NCBI GenBank assembly: GCA_002478115.1
Contig: DLMH01000114.1
Location: 1-35,077 of the forward strand
DNA: 35,077 nt
Direction: 5' to 3'
Origin: Candidatus Acidiferrum typicum
GTDB taxonomy: Bacteria > Acidobacteriota > Terriglobia > Acidiferrales > UBA7541
The position numbers and the translations under genes were made by a program. Below the pieces are notes generated by a model, which saw nothing but the letters and a program-made list of their open reading frames with translations, searched no databases and was not told the DNA's origin. The stretch's first letter is position 1. Each line of letters starts with the position of its first letter. This document shows, one piece after another, positions 25,707-34,513 of the stretch.

Positions 25707-26384
25707 ATGACTGCCCCCCATACACTCGCCGCTGTGCTTTTCGATTGGGACGGCACGCTGATCGATTCCTACCACGCCGATTCCCAGGCTTATCTGGCGC
25801 TCTTCCGCGAGATGGGCGTGCCGTGGGGCTTGCCGGAACTCGAGCGCCATTATTCACCCAACTGGTATGTTGTCTATCGCGCGGCAGGGATACCAAACGT
25901 TCGCTGGCCGGACGCCGACCGCACCTGGCGCACCTATTATGCAAAACACCGGCCCAAGCTGATGAGCGGTGCGCGCCGCGTCCTCGGCCAACTCGCGCGC
26001 CGGCACAAACTGGGCCTGGTTACCAGCGGCGACCGCAACCGGGTGATGGGCCAATTGCGCGGATTTGGATTGCTGCGTATCCTTCGCACGCGCGTCTGCG
26101 GCGGCGATCTGGAAGAGAAAAAACCGCATCCCGCACCGTTGCAGATGGCTCTGCGACAGATGGCTATCGAGCCGGCTGAATGCGTCTACGTGGGTGACAC
26201 CCCGGAAGACGTGGAGATGGCGCGCGCTGCGGGAGTGCGCGCGATTGCCGTGCTGGGACCCTTTCCCACGGAGAAGCGCCTCCGCGCGGTGCGCCCCGAA
26301 TTCCTGCTGGACGATCTGCGGAAACTGCCGGGATTGTTGCGCGAATTGTATGGCAAAGCGCGGCGTCCGCGCACTCGTTCCTGA
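25707..26384 (+). CDS. HAD-superfamily phosphatase (phosphoglycolate phosphatase-like)
   Basis: The 225-residue protein has the HAD motifs: nucleophile D13 and acid D15 in LFDWDGTL, motif II in LVTSGD, the Lys of EEKKPHP and motif IV VGDTPEDVEMA. The alpha-helical cap between motifs I and II puts it in subfamily I, like Gph and PpaX. Trp in place of the usual Phe or Leu after the nucleophile (DWDGT) is seen in some members. The start at ATG 25707 is favoured by homology although the purine-rich GGGGAG lies directly against it; a GTG at 25668 is the alternative. The substrate is not predictable. Confidence 0.88.
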   Translation: MTAPHTLAAVLFDWDGTLIDSYHADSQAYLALFREMGVPWGLPELERHYSPNWYVVYRAAGIPNVRWPDADRTWRTYYAKHRPKLMSGARRVLGQLARRHKLGLVTSGDRNRVMGQLRGFGLLRILRTRVCGGDLEEKKPHPAPLQMALRQMAIEPAECVYVGDTPEDVEMARAAGVRAIAVLGPFPTEKRLRAVRPEFLLDDLRKLPGLLRELYGKARRPRTRS

Positions 26385-26408
26385 CGCAACGAAATTGCAG
26401 AAGCTACG

Positions 26409-27341
26409 TCAGGGTTTGGGCGTCTGCGGCGCGTTCGCTGCCGGAGTTGGCGTCTGCGGTGCGTTCGCGTAAGGCGCAGGCGTCTGAGCGGCAGGTACGG
26501 CCAACGGCGGAAATGGCTTGAAGTTGATCCACTTGATGGTGACGCGGATCGGGATGTCGCGGTCCTTCAACTTGTAAGTTTCTTCGGCGCGCGCGTAGTC
26601 GGGAAACCAGTACTTGCCGTCCACGTTCTCGCGGTAAATCTCGAACATCCCGAAAGGCAAAGTCGGCGGGTGCACGGCGCCCAGATCCGTGACCCATTTG
26701 CCGTAGGTCTTCACCACTTCCAGATACTTCTGATCCACCCAGAGGATGCCGTCGAAGAGCGGGTGCTGCCGGTCCAGCACTTTCGGGTGCACCTGAAAGA
26801 TGTAGCAATCCACTTCGTCCACCTTTTCCGTGCTCAGGTATTGCAGGTCGTATTTGGCCATTTGCCCGAGGGTGACCGGATAGGGAGGAATGCGCGTCAG
26901 GTATTGCGCATCTTCCGGCTCGAATTGCAGGTACTGCAGCGTGGATTCCGGAGCGGCGATGGCTTTTTCGTAGAGCTTGCCGTCGCCGGAGCGCACCGCA
27001 TCGTACGTGGCGTTGTACTCTCCCGTGGGCTTGCCGTCAGGACCAAATTCCTGGATGCGGATCGTCTTCCGGTAGGCGTACTGCGGCCGCGTGGACTGGT
27101 AGAGATCTTCCTTTTGCGCGAAGGACTTGATGATTAGCGCGGGCGGCAGCGAGGGCGGCGCTTCAGCCTCCGGCACGCCCACCACCCGGCGGACGCTGTG
27201 TTCCGGCGGCGGCGTGAGCGGGCCGGGCGCATTTTCCTGCGCGGGAAGACCACGCGCCGTCAGGAAAAATAAAAATGACAGTACAAGAAAAAACGCCGTG
27301 CGCGGTAAGATGATTGTTTGACGGAAGCGATGGCTCTTCAT
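26409..27341 (-). CDS. Secreted protein of outer-membrane lipoprotein-sorting (LolA-like) type
   Basis: The 310-residue protein has a signal peptide (hydrophobic 15-28, cleavage near LPA-QE at about 34), a Pro-rich linker, then a beta-rich domain with the strands YAYRKTIRIQEFGPDGK, YDLQYLSTEKVDEVDCYIF and GILWVDQKYLEVVKTYGKW, which fit LolA/LppX-like half-barrel proteins. The last 25 residues are a low-complexity Ala/Pro/Thr/Gln tail with the unit NAPQTP twice, mirrored in DNA repeats at about 26413-26475. The ATG at 27341 gives the best signal peptide. It is transcribed away from acyP and converges with the HAD gene. Confidence 0.78.
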   Translation of the reverse strand: MKSHRFRQTIILPRTAFFLVLSFLFFLTARGLPAQENAPGPLTPPPEHSVRRVVGVPEAEAPPSLPPALIIKSFAQKEDLYQSTRPQYAYRKTIRIQEFGPDGKPTGEYNATYDAVRSGDGKLYEKAIAAPESTLQYLQFEPEDAQYLTRIPPYPVTLGQMAKYDLQYLSTEKVDEVDCYIFQVHPKVLDRQHPLFDGILWVDQKYLEVVKTYGKWVTDLGAVHPPTLPFGMFEIYRENVDGKYWFPDYARAEETYKLKDRDIPIRVTIKWINFKPFPPLAVPAAQTPAPYANAPQTPTPAANAPQTPKP

Positions 27342-27476
27342 GACTAGTTGGATGCGCGGAGCTTGCAACTGCGCCGCCCGCGGCCCCTGGCATACTGCCA
27401 GTGTAACGCAAATCCCAGGGCAGATTGCCGCCGTGAAGGGAATCGCGCGATTCTCAGCGCCGATTTTTCAGGAACC

Positions 27477-27770
27477 GTGAACCAGGAACTTCATGCGCGA
27501 CGCTTTTTTGTGACCGGACGGGTGCAAGGCGTGGGCTACCGCGGGTTCGTCGAGCACGTTGCCGGGAAACTCGGCTTGCACGGATATGTGCGCAACTGCC
27601 GCGACGGCCGCGTGGAAGTTTTCGCCATGGGCACGCCGGAAAGGCTCGGGCAGCTCCGCGTGGCGCTGGAACGCGGCCCGATGATGTCCGATGTGGATGG
27701 GCTGAACGAGGAGCCGGACGTGGTTGATACCCGGTACGCCGGGATTTTCACGATTGAGATAACCATCTAA
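27477..27770 (+). CDS. acyP: Acylphosphatase
   Basis: The 97-residue protein hydrolyses acyl phosphates such as acetyl phosphate or 1,3-bisphosphoglycerate. The family signature GRVQGVGYR (14-22) holds the phosphate-binding R22, and the catalytic N40 is in GYVRN with the following DGRVEV strand. Length is right for the family. The start is GTG at 27477, with CAGGA 4 bases upstream; the frame is open to 27348 but nothing before 27477 resembles the family. apt follows 15 bases after the stop, so the two are probably co-transcribed. Confidence 0.93.
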   Translation: MNQELHARRFFVTGRVQGVGYRGFVEHVAGKLGLHGYVRNCRDGRVEVFAMGTPERLGQLRVALERGPMMSDVDGLNEEPDVVDTRYAGIFTIEITI

Positions 27771-27785
27771 CGGAGAGCTGCAACA

Positions 27786-28307
27786 ATGGACGATCTGAAA
27801 AAATTGATTCGCGAAATCCCGGATTACCCAAAGCCGGGAATCCTCTTTTATGACATCACCACGCTCTTGAAAGACAAGAATGGCTTCCGGACCCTCATTG
27901 ACCGGCTTTGTTCGCACTATGTAGGCCACAAAATTGATCTCGTCGTGGGAATCGAGGCCCGCGGGTTTATTCTTGCGCCCGCCCTCGCCTATAGCCTGAA
28001 TGCGGGATTCGTTCCCGTGCGCAAGCCGAACAAGTTGCCCGCCAAGACCACGCGGATTTCATACGGGCTCGAGTACGGGACCGACACTTTGGAGATTCAC
28101 GAAGACGCCGTGCAAAAGGGCCAGAATGTGCTGCTCTGCGACGATCTGCTGGCCACCGGCGGCACCGCCGCTGCCGCGGTTCAGCTCATTCGTTCGCTGG
28201 GCGGTAAAGTGGATGGCGCCGCGTTTGCCGTGGAGCTGAGCTTCCTGCATGGCCGCGAAAAACTCCCCGGCCTGGACGTATTTTCCCTGATGCAATACGA
28301 CAAGTGA
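27786..28307 (+). CDS. apt: Adenine phosphoribosyltransferase
   Basis: Apt makes AMP from adenine and PRPP in purine salvage. The 173-residue protein has the family entry [15 protein letters not shown] (11-25), the GIEARGFI hood region (55-62) and an intact PRPP loop [13 protein letters not shown] (115-127), in contrast to the altered loop of the Hpt-like protein in this window. GGAGAG lies about 8 bases before the ATG. It follows acyP closely and converges with rlmB. Confidence 0.96.
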   Translation: MDDLKKLIREIPDYPKPGILFYDITTLLKDKNGFRTLIDRLCSHYVGHKIDLVVGIEARGFILAPALAYSLNAGFVPVRKPNKLPAKTTRISYGLEYGTDTLEIHEDAVQKGQNVLLCDDLLATGGTAAAAVQLIRSLGGKVDGAAFAVELSFLHGREKLPGLDVFSLMQYDK

Positions 28308-28327
28308 CGCGGAAAGCGGGCGCTGCG

Positions 28328-28358
28328 GTGGCGCGCCCCTACTTCTTGTGCGCGCCAC
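28328..28358. terminator. GC-rich stem-loop between convergent apt and rlmB
   Basis: GTGGCGCGC (28328-28336) and GCGCGCCAC (28350-28358) form a perfect 9-bp stem with a 13-base loop. It overlaps the last codons of rlmB and lies about 20 bases after apt. There is no T-run on either side, so terminator activity is only suggested by position. Confidence 0.4.
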
Positions 28359-29082
28359 GCTGGCGCAGGGCCTCGAAGAGCACCACGCCCGTCGCCACGG
28401 AAACATTCAGCGACTTCACCGGGCCGCTGGTCGGCAGCGACACCACAAAATCGCAGCGCTTCCGCGTCAGTTCGTGCAAACCTTTTCCCTCGCTGCCCAT
28501 CACAATCCCCGTAGGTGACGTGTAATCCACTTCCGTGTAGCTTTGCTTCCCTTCTTCATCGAGCCCCACAAGCCAGTAGCCGGCTTCCTTGAGTTCTTCC
28601 ATCGCCCGCACCAGGTTAGTGACCTTGGCGATGGGCAGATGCGCGATGGCTCCCGCGGAAGCGCGCGCTACTGTGTCCGTCAGGCCCGCCGCGCGCCGCT
28701 CGGGGATGACTACGCCGTGCGCTCCCGCAGCCAGCGCCGTACGAATCACCGCGCCAAGATTGTGCGGATCCTCGACGCCATCCAGCAGCACAATGAGCCC
28801 CGCCTGATTCTTGGAGTGATTCGCGTTCGCCAGAATGTCTTCCAGCGTGGACGCCTCGCGCGAGGCTGCAATCGCGACGACACCTTGATGGTCGCGCGAG
28901 TTGGCCAGCCGGTCGAGTTGTCCGCGATCCTCGAAGCGCACCGATACGCCGCGCTCCCGGGCAAGCTGGACGATCTCTTCGATGCGCGAATCCTGCCGCC
29001 CCTTGGCGATCACAATGCGGTCGAAAGCGCTTCCCGCTTCGAGGGCTTCGCGTACGGCGTGAATGCCGGTGAATCGGTCCAT
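28339..29082 (-). CDS. rlmB: 23S rRNA 2'-O-methyltransferase, RlmB/SpoU family
   Basis: The 247-residue protein is a SPOUT methyltransferase. A substrate-binding L30e-like N-terminal domain (about 1-80, starting with FTGIHAVREAL) precedes the knotted catalytic domain with motif 1 DPHNLGAVIRTA, motif 2 GIVMGSEGKGL and motif 3 LPTSGPVKSLNVSVA. This combination fits RlmB, which methylates the ribose of G2251 in 23S rRNA; TrmH-like relatives cannot be fully excluded. It is first in reading order on the window's plus side of a long minus-strand housekeeping series. Confidence 0.92.
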   Translation of the reverse strand: MDRFTGIHAVREALEAGSAFDRIVIAKGRQDSRIEEIVQLARERGVSVRFEDRGQLDRLANSRDHQGVVAIAASREASTLEDILANANHSKNQAGLIVLLDGVEDPHNLGAVIRTALAAGAHGVVIPERRAAGLTDTVARASAGAIAHLPIAKVTNLVRAMEELKEAGYWLVGLDEEGKQSYTEVDYTSPTGIVMGSEGKGLHELTRKRCDFVVSLPTSGPVKSLNVSVATGVVLFEALRQRGAHKK

Positions 29083-29182
29083 GGAGATAAAGTTTACAGT
29101 TTTCAGTGATCAGTTCACAGTCTGCGTCGCGGCCACCGAATAAACCGCGATGACATTGGGCCGTTTGCGCTTAACCACACTC

Positions 29183-29222
29183 GTCATTCCGAGCGGAGTC
29201 CGCGAAGCGAGGAATCCCTCTT
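29183..29222. repeat. Dispersed GTCATTCCGAG...GAGGAATCCCTC repeat, copy 3
   Basis: Upstream of rlmB lies GTCATTCCGAGCGGAGTCC followed by GCGAAGCGAGGAATCCCTC, the same pair of words as at 13028 and 14105, here with only a short spacer. The rest of the 192-base gap (29083-29274) holds no gene. Confidence 0.5.
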
Positions 29223-29274
29223 CCGCCTTTTTCTACACCGCGAATCTCCGCGCGAAAGCCACGCAGACGAGCTG

Positions 29275-29823
29275 TCAATCCAGCGCGGCGCAGAATTCCA
29301 AGATGCGGGTGCACACGGTTTTCACCGGCACGGCGAACGGCAGCGCGGCGGCTTCGTCCACAAGGAGAATGACGCGGTCGAGTTCGCCCTCGCCAGCCCG
29401 CCCGGCAAGTGCCAGCCGGATAAGATGAAACAAGTCGCGGCCGCGTACCTCAAGCGTCTCCTTCAGGTGCGTCACAACCTCCTTGAAGCGGTCCGACGTG
29501 AAAGGCTCCGGCTCGAGCAGCAGCAAGGCAAGATGCCGAATGACGTCGCGGGCGGCATAACGGGCAAGGACGGCGTGAGCTTCCGTGGAGCGCAGGATTT
29601 CCGCGGCGTCGTAGGTGAACACAAGCCGCAGCAAGCGCTCGAGTCCGATGCGATCTTCCACAAAATGGCCAAGCAGCGCAGCGGCGCGTTCGCAGAAGGC
29701 GAGTTGTTCCAGCGAGGGATCGGCCGAGAGCCACTGTTGCTCGCGGAGAATCGCAAGAAGGTCGTCGGCGCGAAAGAGATTTTCGCGCACCGGATGGGGC
29801 GAAATGTGATCGGGCGTGGACAT
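29275..29823 (-). CDS. Free-standing protein resembling the C-terminal domain of glutamyl-tRNA synthetase
   Basis: The 182-residue protein has no signal peptide and appears all-helical. The segment at about 112-150 (FKEVVTHLKETLEVRGRD, then LFHLIRLALAGRAGEGEL) resembles the anticodon-binding end of GluRS, where a G-x-K-G-(x)2-LF-x-(P)-(L/I)R-x-AL-(T)-G pattern is usual. The catalytic Rossmann domain with HIGH and KMSKS is absent and no such domain lies nearby. The N-terminal half (about 35-100) is unlike GluRS as far as I can tell. It is on the same strand as ispF, 65 bases downstream of its stop. It might be a tRNA-binding accessory protein or a relic domain; the likeness is by eye only. Confidence 0.6.
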   Translation of the reverse strand: MSTPDHISPHPVRENLFRADDLLAILREQQWLSADPSLEQLAFCERAAALLGHFVEDRIGLERLLRLVFTYDAAEILRSTEAHAVLARYAARDVIRHLALLLLEPEPFTSDRFKEVVTHLKETLEVRGRDLFHLIRLALAGRAGEGELDRVILLVDEAAALPFAVPVKTVCTRILEFCAALD

Positions 29824-29888
29824 TTGGGAATTCTAGCGCAGCCTTGGAGCGCGAGACCTAGCTCGCTCCTTACCGGTGCAATCCAAAA

Positions 29889-30368
29889 TCAGAGCGTCGA
29901 GAGCGTGGCGATGACGTGGACAGCGATGGCTTCGCCGCGGCCAACGGCGTCAACGCCCTCATTGGTTTTGGCTTTCAGGTGAATTTTCTCGACGGGGACT
30001 CTTAAGGATTTGGCCAGCGCTTCGCGCATCTTCGGGAAATGCGGGCCGAGCTTGGGGCGCTCCAAAATCACCACCGCATCAACGTACTCGATGGTGAAAT
30101 GCTTTTCGTCCAGGAGCTTTCGGGCGTGCTCGAGAAAGAGCAGGCTGTTCGCGCCCTTCCACTGGGGATCGCTGTCCGGAAAATGCGTCCCGATGTCGCC
30201 GAGGCCCGCGGCCCCCAGCAGCGCATCGCAAAGCGCGTGTGCCACCACGTCGCCGTCCGAATGCCCCACTGGGCCTTTCTCGAACGGCACTTCAACCCCC
30301 CCAATGATCAGTTTGCGCCCCTCGGCCAAGCGATGCAGGTCATAGCCAATGCCGCAGCGGTAGCTCAT
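29889..30368 (-). CDS. ispF: 2-C-methyl-D-erythritol 2,4-cyclodiphosphate synthase
   Basis: IspF performs the cyclisation step of the non-mevalonate (MEP) isoprenoid pathway, releasing CMP. The 159-residue protein has the metal ligands D10 and H12 (GYDLHR) and H44 (in VVAHALCDALLGA), the GHSDGD loop and the family C-terminal signature KAKTNEGVDAVGRGEAIAVH. Its start overlaps the ispD stop by 4 bases, giving a coupled ispD-ispF pair as in many bacteria. Confidence 0.97.
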   Translation of the reverse strand: MSYRCGIGYDLHRLAEGRKLIIGGVEVPFEKGPVGHSDGDVVAHALCDALLGAAGLGDIGTHFPDSDPQWKGANSLLFLEHARKLLDEKHFTIEYVDAVVILERPKLGPHFPKMREALAKSLRVPVEKIHLKAKTNEGVDAVGRGEAIAVHVIATLSTL

Positions 30369-31081
30369 GCCTTTTTCTGCTCGGCGTGGAGATAGAAGCG
30401 CGCCAGGTCCATGTCCGCGGGCTTGGTGATTTTGATGTTGCGCTCGGAGCCTTGCACAACATAAACGTCGTGGCCCAGGCGCTCCACCAGCCCGGCTTCG
30501 TCGGAGGCACTCAGGCCATCCCCTTCCGCCTGCGCGAAGGCTTCCTTCAGCAAGCGTGTCTCGAATACCTGCGGCGTCTGCGCCAGCACGATGCGTTCCC
30601 GTGGAACCGTCGCGGTGATCAGCGCCACATCCTCCGGCAGGCTGGCGCGCTTCACTTCCTTCACCGTATCCATTGCCGGGACGCCCAGAATCGCGGCTTT
30701 GCAGCGGCGCGCTTCATCAATTACGCGCGTGATTTGCTCCACGGTCACAAACGGCCGCACGGCATCGTGAATTACGACCAGCTCCGTCTCGTCGCCGATC
30801 AGCTTCAAAGCTTGCGCGACCGAATCTTGCCGCAGGTCGCCGCCCTTGATTACGCGGACCGGTTGCTTGAATTTCTCTTCGCGGATGCGCGCCTCCAGCC
30901 GCTCCACATTGTCCGCGCGCGTGACCACGATAATCTCCGTGATCAACGGGCACGCCGCGATGCGGCGCAGGCTGAGGATGACGATGGGCACGCCATCCAG
31001 CTCCAGAAATTGTTTTGGCGTCTCCGCGCCCATACGCGTGCCGAGACCTGCAGCGGGAAGTATTGCAGTGATATGAGTCAT
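30365..31081 (-). CDS. ispD: 2-C-methyl-D-erythritol 4-phosphate cytidylyltransferase
   Basis: IspD couples CTP to MEP, the third step of the MEP pathway. The 238-residue protein has the nucleotide-binding start ILPAAGLGTRMGAETPKQF (residues 7-25, with K23), the ELVVIHDAVRPFV segment that binds the CTP ribose and metal, and the IGLxQTPQVF-like stretch LAQTPQVFETRLL. It runs straight into ispF. The 220 bases upstream, to the alr stop, carry nothing recognisable apart from the presumed promoter. Confidence 0.96.
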   Translation of the reverse strand: MTHITAILPAAGLGTRMGAETPKQFLELDGVPIVILSLRRIAACPLITEIIVVTRADNVERLEARIREEKFKQPVRVIKGGDLRQDSVAQALKLIGDETELVVIHDAVRPFVTVEQITRVIDEARRCKAAILGVPAMDTVKEVKRASLPEDVALITATVPRERIVLAQTPQVFETRLLKEAFAQAEGDGLSASDEAGLVERLGHDVYVVQGSERNIKITKPADMDLARFYLHAEQKKA

Positions 31082-31301
31082 AGGATGAAAGCAGTCCGGC
31101 TGAAGCGGTGTCTTCGCGGCTTAAGCGCGGGTTGCAGAAAGTCGAGTGTACCTCAAGCGGGCACAGGAAGAGAAACCCCGCGGGCCGAATTTCGACCCGA
31201 TGAATTGGTGCGCCCGTCCCAGTAATAGAACTACAGAGGATCGCTTTCGGAGCAATGCTTGCGAGCCGTGCTGGCCGCCGCGTCCTGTTAAGAACTCCGG
31301 G

Positions 31302-32507
31302 TTAATCCACGTAAAAACGCGGCACTCGCTGGCTCACCCCCGACAGCAAATCGGAAGTGACCGTGCCGATGCTCCGCGCGATGACGTTGGCCGGATATAC
31401 TTGCTGGCCCACCGTTCCGTAAACCGTCGCGATGTCCCCCAGCGATGCGTCTGGAATGTCCGTGACGTCCGCCATGGTCACATCCATCGAAATGATGCCC
31501 CGCATCGGCGCGCGCTGCCCGCGAATGATCACGCTCCCAAGATTCCCCAAGGAGCGATGGATCCCGTCGCCATACCCGGCCGCCAGTATGGCAATGCGCG
31601 AAGGCCGCTGGGCCACCCAACTGGCGTTGTAACCCACGCCATCTCCCGCGGCAATCGAACGCAAATTGATCACTCGCGTGCGCAGGCTCATCACCGGGTG
31701 CAGCCGCAAAGCCGCTTCAAATTTTGTGCGCAGCTCCGGAGGATCGAACCCCGGATGATACCCGTACAGCAGGGCGCCAGGCCGCACCATGTCCGCCCAG
31801 GTTTCCGGCAATGCCGCGATGGCGGCGCTGTTCGCCAAGTGAAGAATGCCCGGATCGATGCGCAGCGCGCGCAACCGGTCTATGGCCGCATGGAAGCGTT
31901 CCATTTGCTGACAGGTCTGCGGGCCGGGGCGGAGATCGCAGAGGACCTCCGAGGAAGCGAAATGCGTGAACACCCCGCCAAGCGAAAGATGCGGGCACTT
32001 CGCCAACTGGCGCGCGAAACAATCTATATCGCCGGGCAAAATGCCCAAGCGATTCATGCCCGTATCGATTTTCAACTGGATGGGGACGTTCTTCTTGCGC
32101 AGCTTGGCGGCTGCGGCTTCAAAACTCAGCAACTGTTCACAACGATGAATCGCCGGCGTCAGTTTGTGCTCCAGGAGAACTTTCTCTTCGCCGGGCCAGA
32201 AGCCGCCGAGCACAAGAATCGGCTTGCGCACGCCGGCTTCGCGAATCTCCACGCCTTCGCCCGAAGAAGCCACGCCAAACCAGTCGGAGCCGTCCTGCTC
32301 CAGAGCTTTGGCGGTTTGTGCGCCGCCGTGGCCGTAGCCATTGCCTTTGACGATGCTCAACACTTTGCGCGGCGTCTTGCGTTTCTCCGAAGCGGGATTC
32401 ACATAATCGCGAATCGCCTGAAAGTTCCTGGCGAGGGCGGAAAGCGAAACCTCCGCCCAGACGGGGCGGCCGATAAAATCAGCGGGATTTTTTTCCACGC
32501 GGGGCAT
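31302..32507 (-). CDS. alr: Alanine racemase
   Basis: Alr makes D-alanine for peptidoglycan. The 401-residue protein is a fold-type III PLP enzyme. The lysine carrying PLP is K54 in IVKGNGYGHG (the usual KANAYGHG with two Gly replacements), and the second catalytic base is Y293 in GVGYNASW from the opposing subunit. The TGMNRLG strand, FTHFASSE and RPGALLYGY match the family. It lies on the minus strand between dnaB (286 bases upstream) and ispD. Confidence 0.96.
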   Translation of the reverse strand: MPRVEKNPADFIGRPVWAEVSLSALARNFQAIRDYVNPASEKRKTPRKVLSIVKGNGYGHGGAQTAKALEQDGSDWFGVASSGEGVEIREAGVRKPILVLGGFWPGEEKVLLEHKLTPAIHRCEQLLSFEAAAAKLRKKNVPIQLKIDTGMNRLGILPGDIDCFARQLAKCPHLSLGGVFTHFASSEVLCDLRPGPQTCQQMERFHAAIDRLRALRIDPGILHLANSAAIAALPETWADMVRPGALLYGYHPGFDPPELRTKFEAALRLHPVMSLRTRVINLRSIAAGDGVGYNASWVAQRPSRIAILAAGYGDGIHRSLGNLGSVIIRGQRAPMRGIISMDVTMADVTDIPDASLGDIATVYGTVGQQVYPANVIARSIGTVTSDLLSGVSQRVPRFYVD

Positions 32508-32793
32508 GAAATTTCCTGGAGATTCTAGTTTACGGCATTCACGCGCGGCGTCAAAAACACTGCACCAGCCTGCGCGAGAATGACAACAGAGAGGAGAGCA
32601 CGCGCAGGGCCAACGGGGCGTGCTTATCGTGCGGCGTACCAGTGGGACTCTGTAATTATTGAGCCGAACCAGAGGTGGCTGAATTTAAACGGGTTGCCAG
32701 TTGAGGCGCAGGGCTGAAACGGCTCTGCCGAAAACACGCAGACCACGCAAAGGCCCACGGGGCTGTGGGCAGCGTGACGCGCTGTGTGTCACC

Positions 32794-34164
32794 TTACATC
32801 TCGTCGCCGCCCGCAAACTGCGAAAAAGCGTCCGGCGCCGCTTCTTCAAATCGCGTCAGCCGGCTGCGGAACACAAACTTGACCTTGTCGGTGGGCCCAT
32901 TGCGTTGCTTGGCGATCAGGATATCGGCCATGTCGCGCTCTTCCGGCGTCGCGTTCATGTTGAAGAAATTCGGGCGGTAGATAAACATCACCACGTCGGC
33001 GTCCTGTTCGATGGCGCCCGATTCGCGCAGGTCAGAAAGCTGCGGGCCGCGCTCCTCGCGTTCCGGGGCGCGCGTCAACTGGCTGAGAACCAGGACCGGG
33101 ATCTGCAGCTCTTTCGCCAGGCCTTTGAGCCCGCGGGAAATGCTGGCAACTTCTTCCTGGCGGGAATTGAAGCGCCCGCGCGCGGTGATGAGCTGGAGGT
33201 AGTCCACGATGAGGAGGGAGAGGCCTTTGTCCCGCTTCAGCCGCCGTGCCTTTGCGCCAATTTCCAGAACGCTGATGGAACCCGCGTCGTCGATCCACAA
33301 CGGCGCGGAGGAGATTTGTCCCAGGCCTTCGGTCATGCGCCGCCAATCCTCGCGGCTCAGATGCCCAGAGCGGAATTTGTGGGCGTCCACCTGCGCCACG
33401 GAAGCCACCAGGCGCTGCAGCAGCGATTCCTTGGACATCTCCAGGCTGAACACGGCCACCGGCAGCCCTCCCCGGATGGCGATATTCTCCGCCATATTCA
33501 GGGCCAGGGCGGTCTTTCCTTGCGACGGCCGCGACGCAAGAATGACCAGTTCCGATGGCTGCAAGCCCGAGAGCAGCTTGTCCAGTTCCCCGTAACCCGT
33601 GGAGATGCCGGTAACGCTCTTGCCTTCCCGGAAGATCTTCTCCAGGCGCTCGAAATTGTCGCGGACGATATCCTTAATCGGCAGCAGGCCGGCTTTGACG
33701 CGGTCTTCCGCCAGCGCAAAGATGCTCGATTCCGCGTTGTCCAGAATCGTGTCCGCGCCGTCCTCGCCATCGAAGGCGCGCTGCTGGATATTGTGAGTAG
33801 CGTGGATCAGGTTGCGCAGCATCGCCTTTTCCTTGACGATCCGCGCGTAGTGCTCCACGTTGGAAACGCGAGGCACGCCGTCCACCAGCGAGGCCAGATA
33901 CGGCGCGCCGCCCGAGGACTCCAGCTCGCCTCGCCGGTGCAGTTCCTCCGTGAGCGTCACAAGGTCAATGGCGTGCTGCGCCTCTCCCAGCGCCATCATC
34001 TGGTTGAAGATGTTGCGATGCTGCGGGATGAAGAAATCGTCGGGCTTCAGCGCTTCGATCGCGGTGTTCAGCGCGTTGTTGTCCAGCAGGATGGCGCCAA
34101 GGATGGAGCGCTCCGCATCCAGATTGCTGGGCATGGGGCGTTCGAGAGTGGAATCAGCGGGCAT
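32794..34164 (-). CDS. dnaB: Replicative DNA helicase DnaB
   Basis: DnaB is the hexameric 5'-3' helicase of the replication fork. The 456-residue protein has the N-terminal primase-interacting domain (about 13-115, NLDAERSILGAILLD), a linker helix and the RecA-like domain with Walker A SRPSQGKT (211-218), the FSLEM strand, Walker B LLIVDYLQL (317-325) and the C-terminal DLRESGAIEQDADVVMFIYR arginine-finger region. There is no intein. The 32508-32793 gap downstream and the 34165-34513 gap upstream (349 bases) show no gene; the upstream gap presumably holds its promoter. Confidence 0.97.
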   Translation of the reverse strand: MPADSTLERPMPSNLDAERSILGAILLDNNALNTAIEALKPDDFFIPQHRNIFNQMMALGEAQHAIDLVTLTEELHRRGELESSGGAPYLASLVDGVPRVSNVEHYARIVKEKAMLRNLIHATHNIQQRAFDGEDGADTILDNAESSIFALAEDRVKAGLLPIKDIVRDNFERLEKIFREGKSVTGISTGYGELDKLLSGLQPSELVILASRPSQGKTALALNMAENIAIRGGLPVAVFSLEMSKESLLQRLVASVAQVDAHKFRSGHLSREDWRRMTEGLGQISSAPLWIDDAGSISVLEIGAKARRLKRDKGLSLLIVDYLQLITARGRFNSRQEEVASISRGLKGLAKELQIPVLVLSQLTRAPEREERGPQLSDLRESGAIEQDADVVMFIYRPNFFNMNATPEERDMADILIAKQRNGPTDKVKFVFRSRLTRFEEAAPDAFSQFAGGDEM

Positions 34165-34513
34165 GGAGAGGGGACAAGGCTCCTATTGTTTCGCTTTTCC
34201 TTCGCTATAGGTAGCACGATTCCCCTGAGAAGGCAAGTGCGGATTCTTTCACCGGCGGGACAACCCCGTGCGCCGGAGTTCTATCGGGAGTGTGCGCGGA
34301 TCGCCTGCGCGCGTCAATTGGCGTGCCTGTGCATCGCGAAGGAAATCGTTGCAAAACTTTTTTCGTGGCGTGCCGTGTGATCGGCGTGAATTCCTCGTAG
34401 GGGGTCCAGCACTGTTCACCCTGAGTTGCGAAGGGCTGTATCCCATCTCGGCAAGTTCCGTCGTGCTAGGGTACTAGGTCAGTTTGCGGTTATGGAGTCT
34501 ACCAGGAATTAAC

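Noticed and set aside
26413..26475. Possible CRISPR or tandem repeat at the end of the secreted LolA-like gene
   Set aside because: The repeat encodes the NAPQTP protein tail and has only two units, with no spacers.
31146..32528. 460-codon open frame on the plus strand opposite alr
   Set aside because: Shadow of alanine racemase, with no motif or ribosome binding site.
32701..34380. 559-codon open frame on the plus strand opposite dnaB
   Set aside because: It is the antisense shadow of a clear dnaB; the product has no domain and the composition typical of reverse-frame reading in GC-rich DNA.
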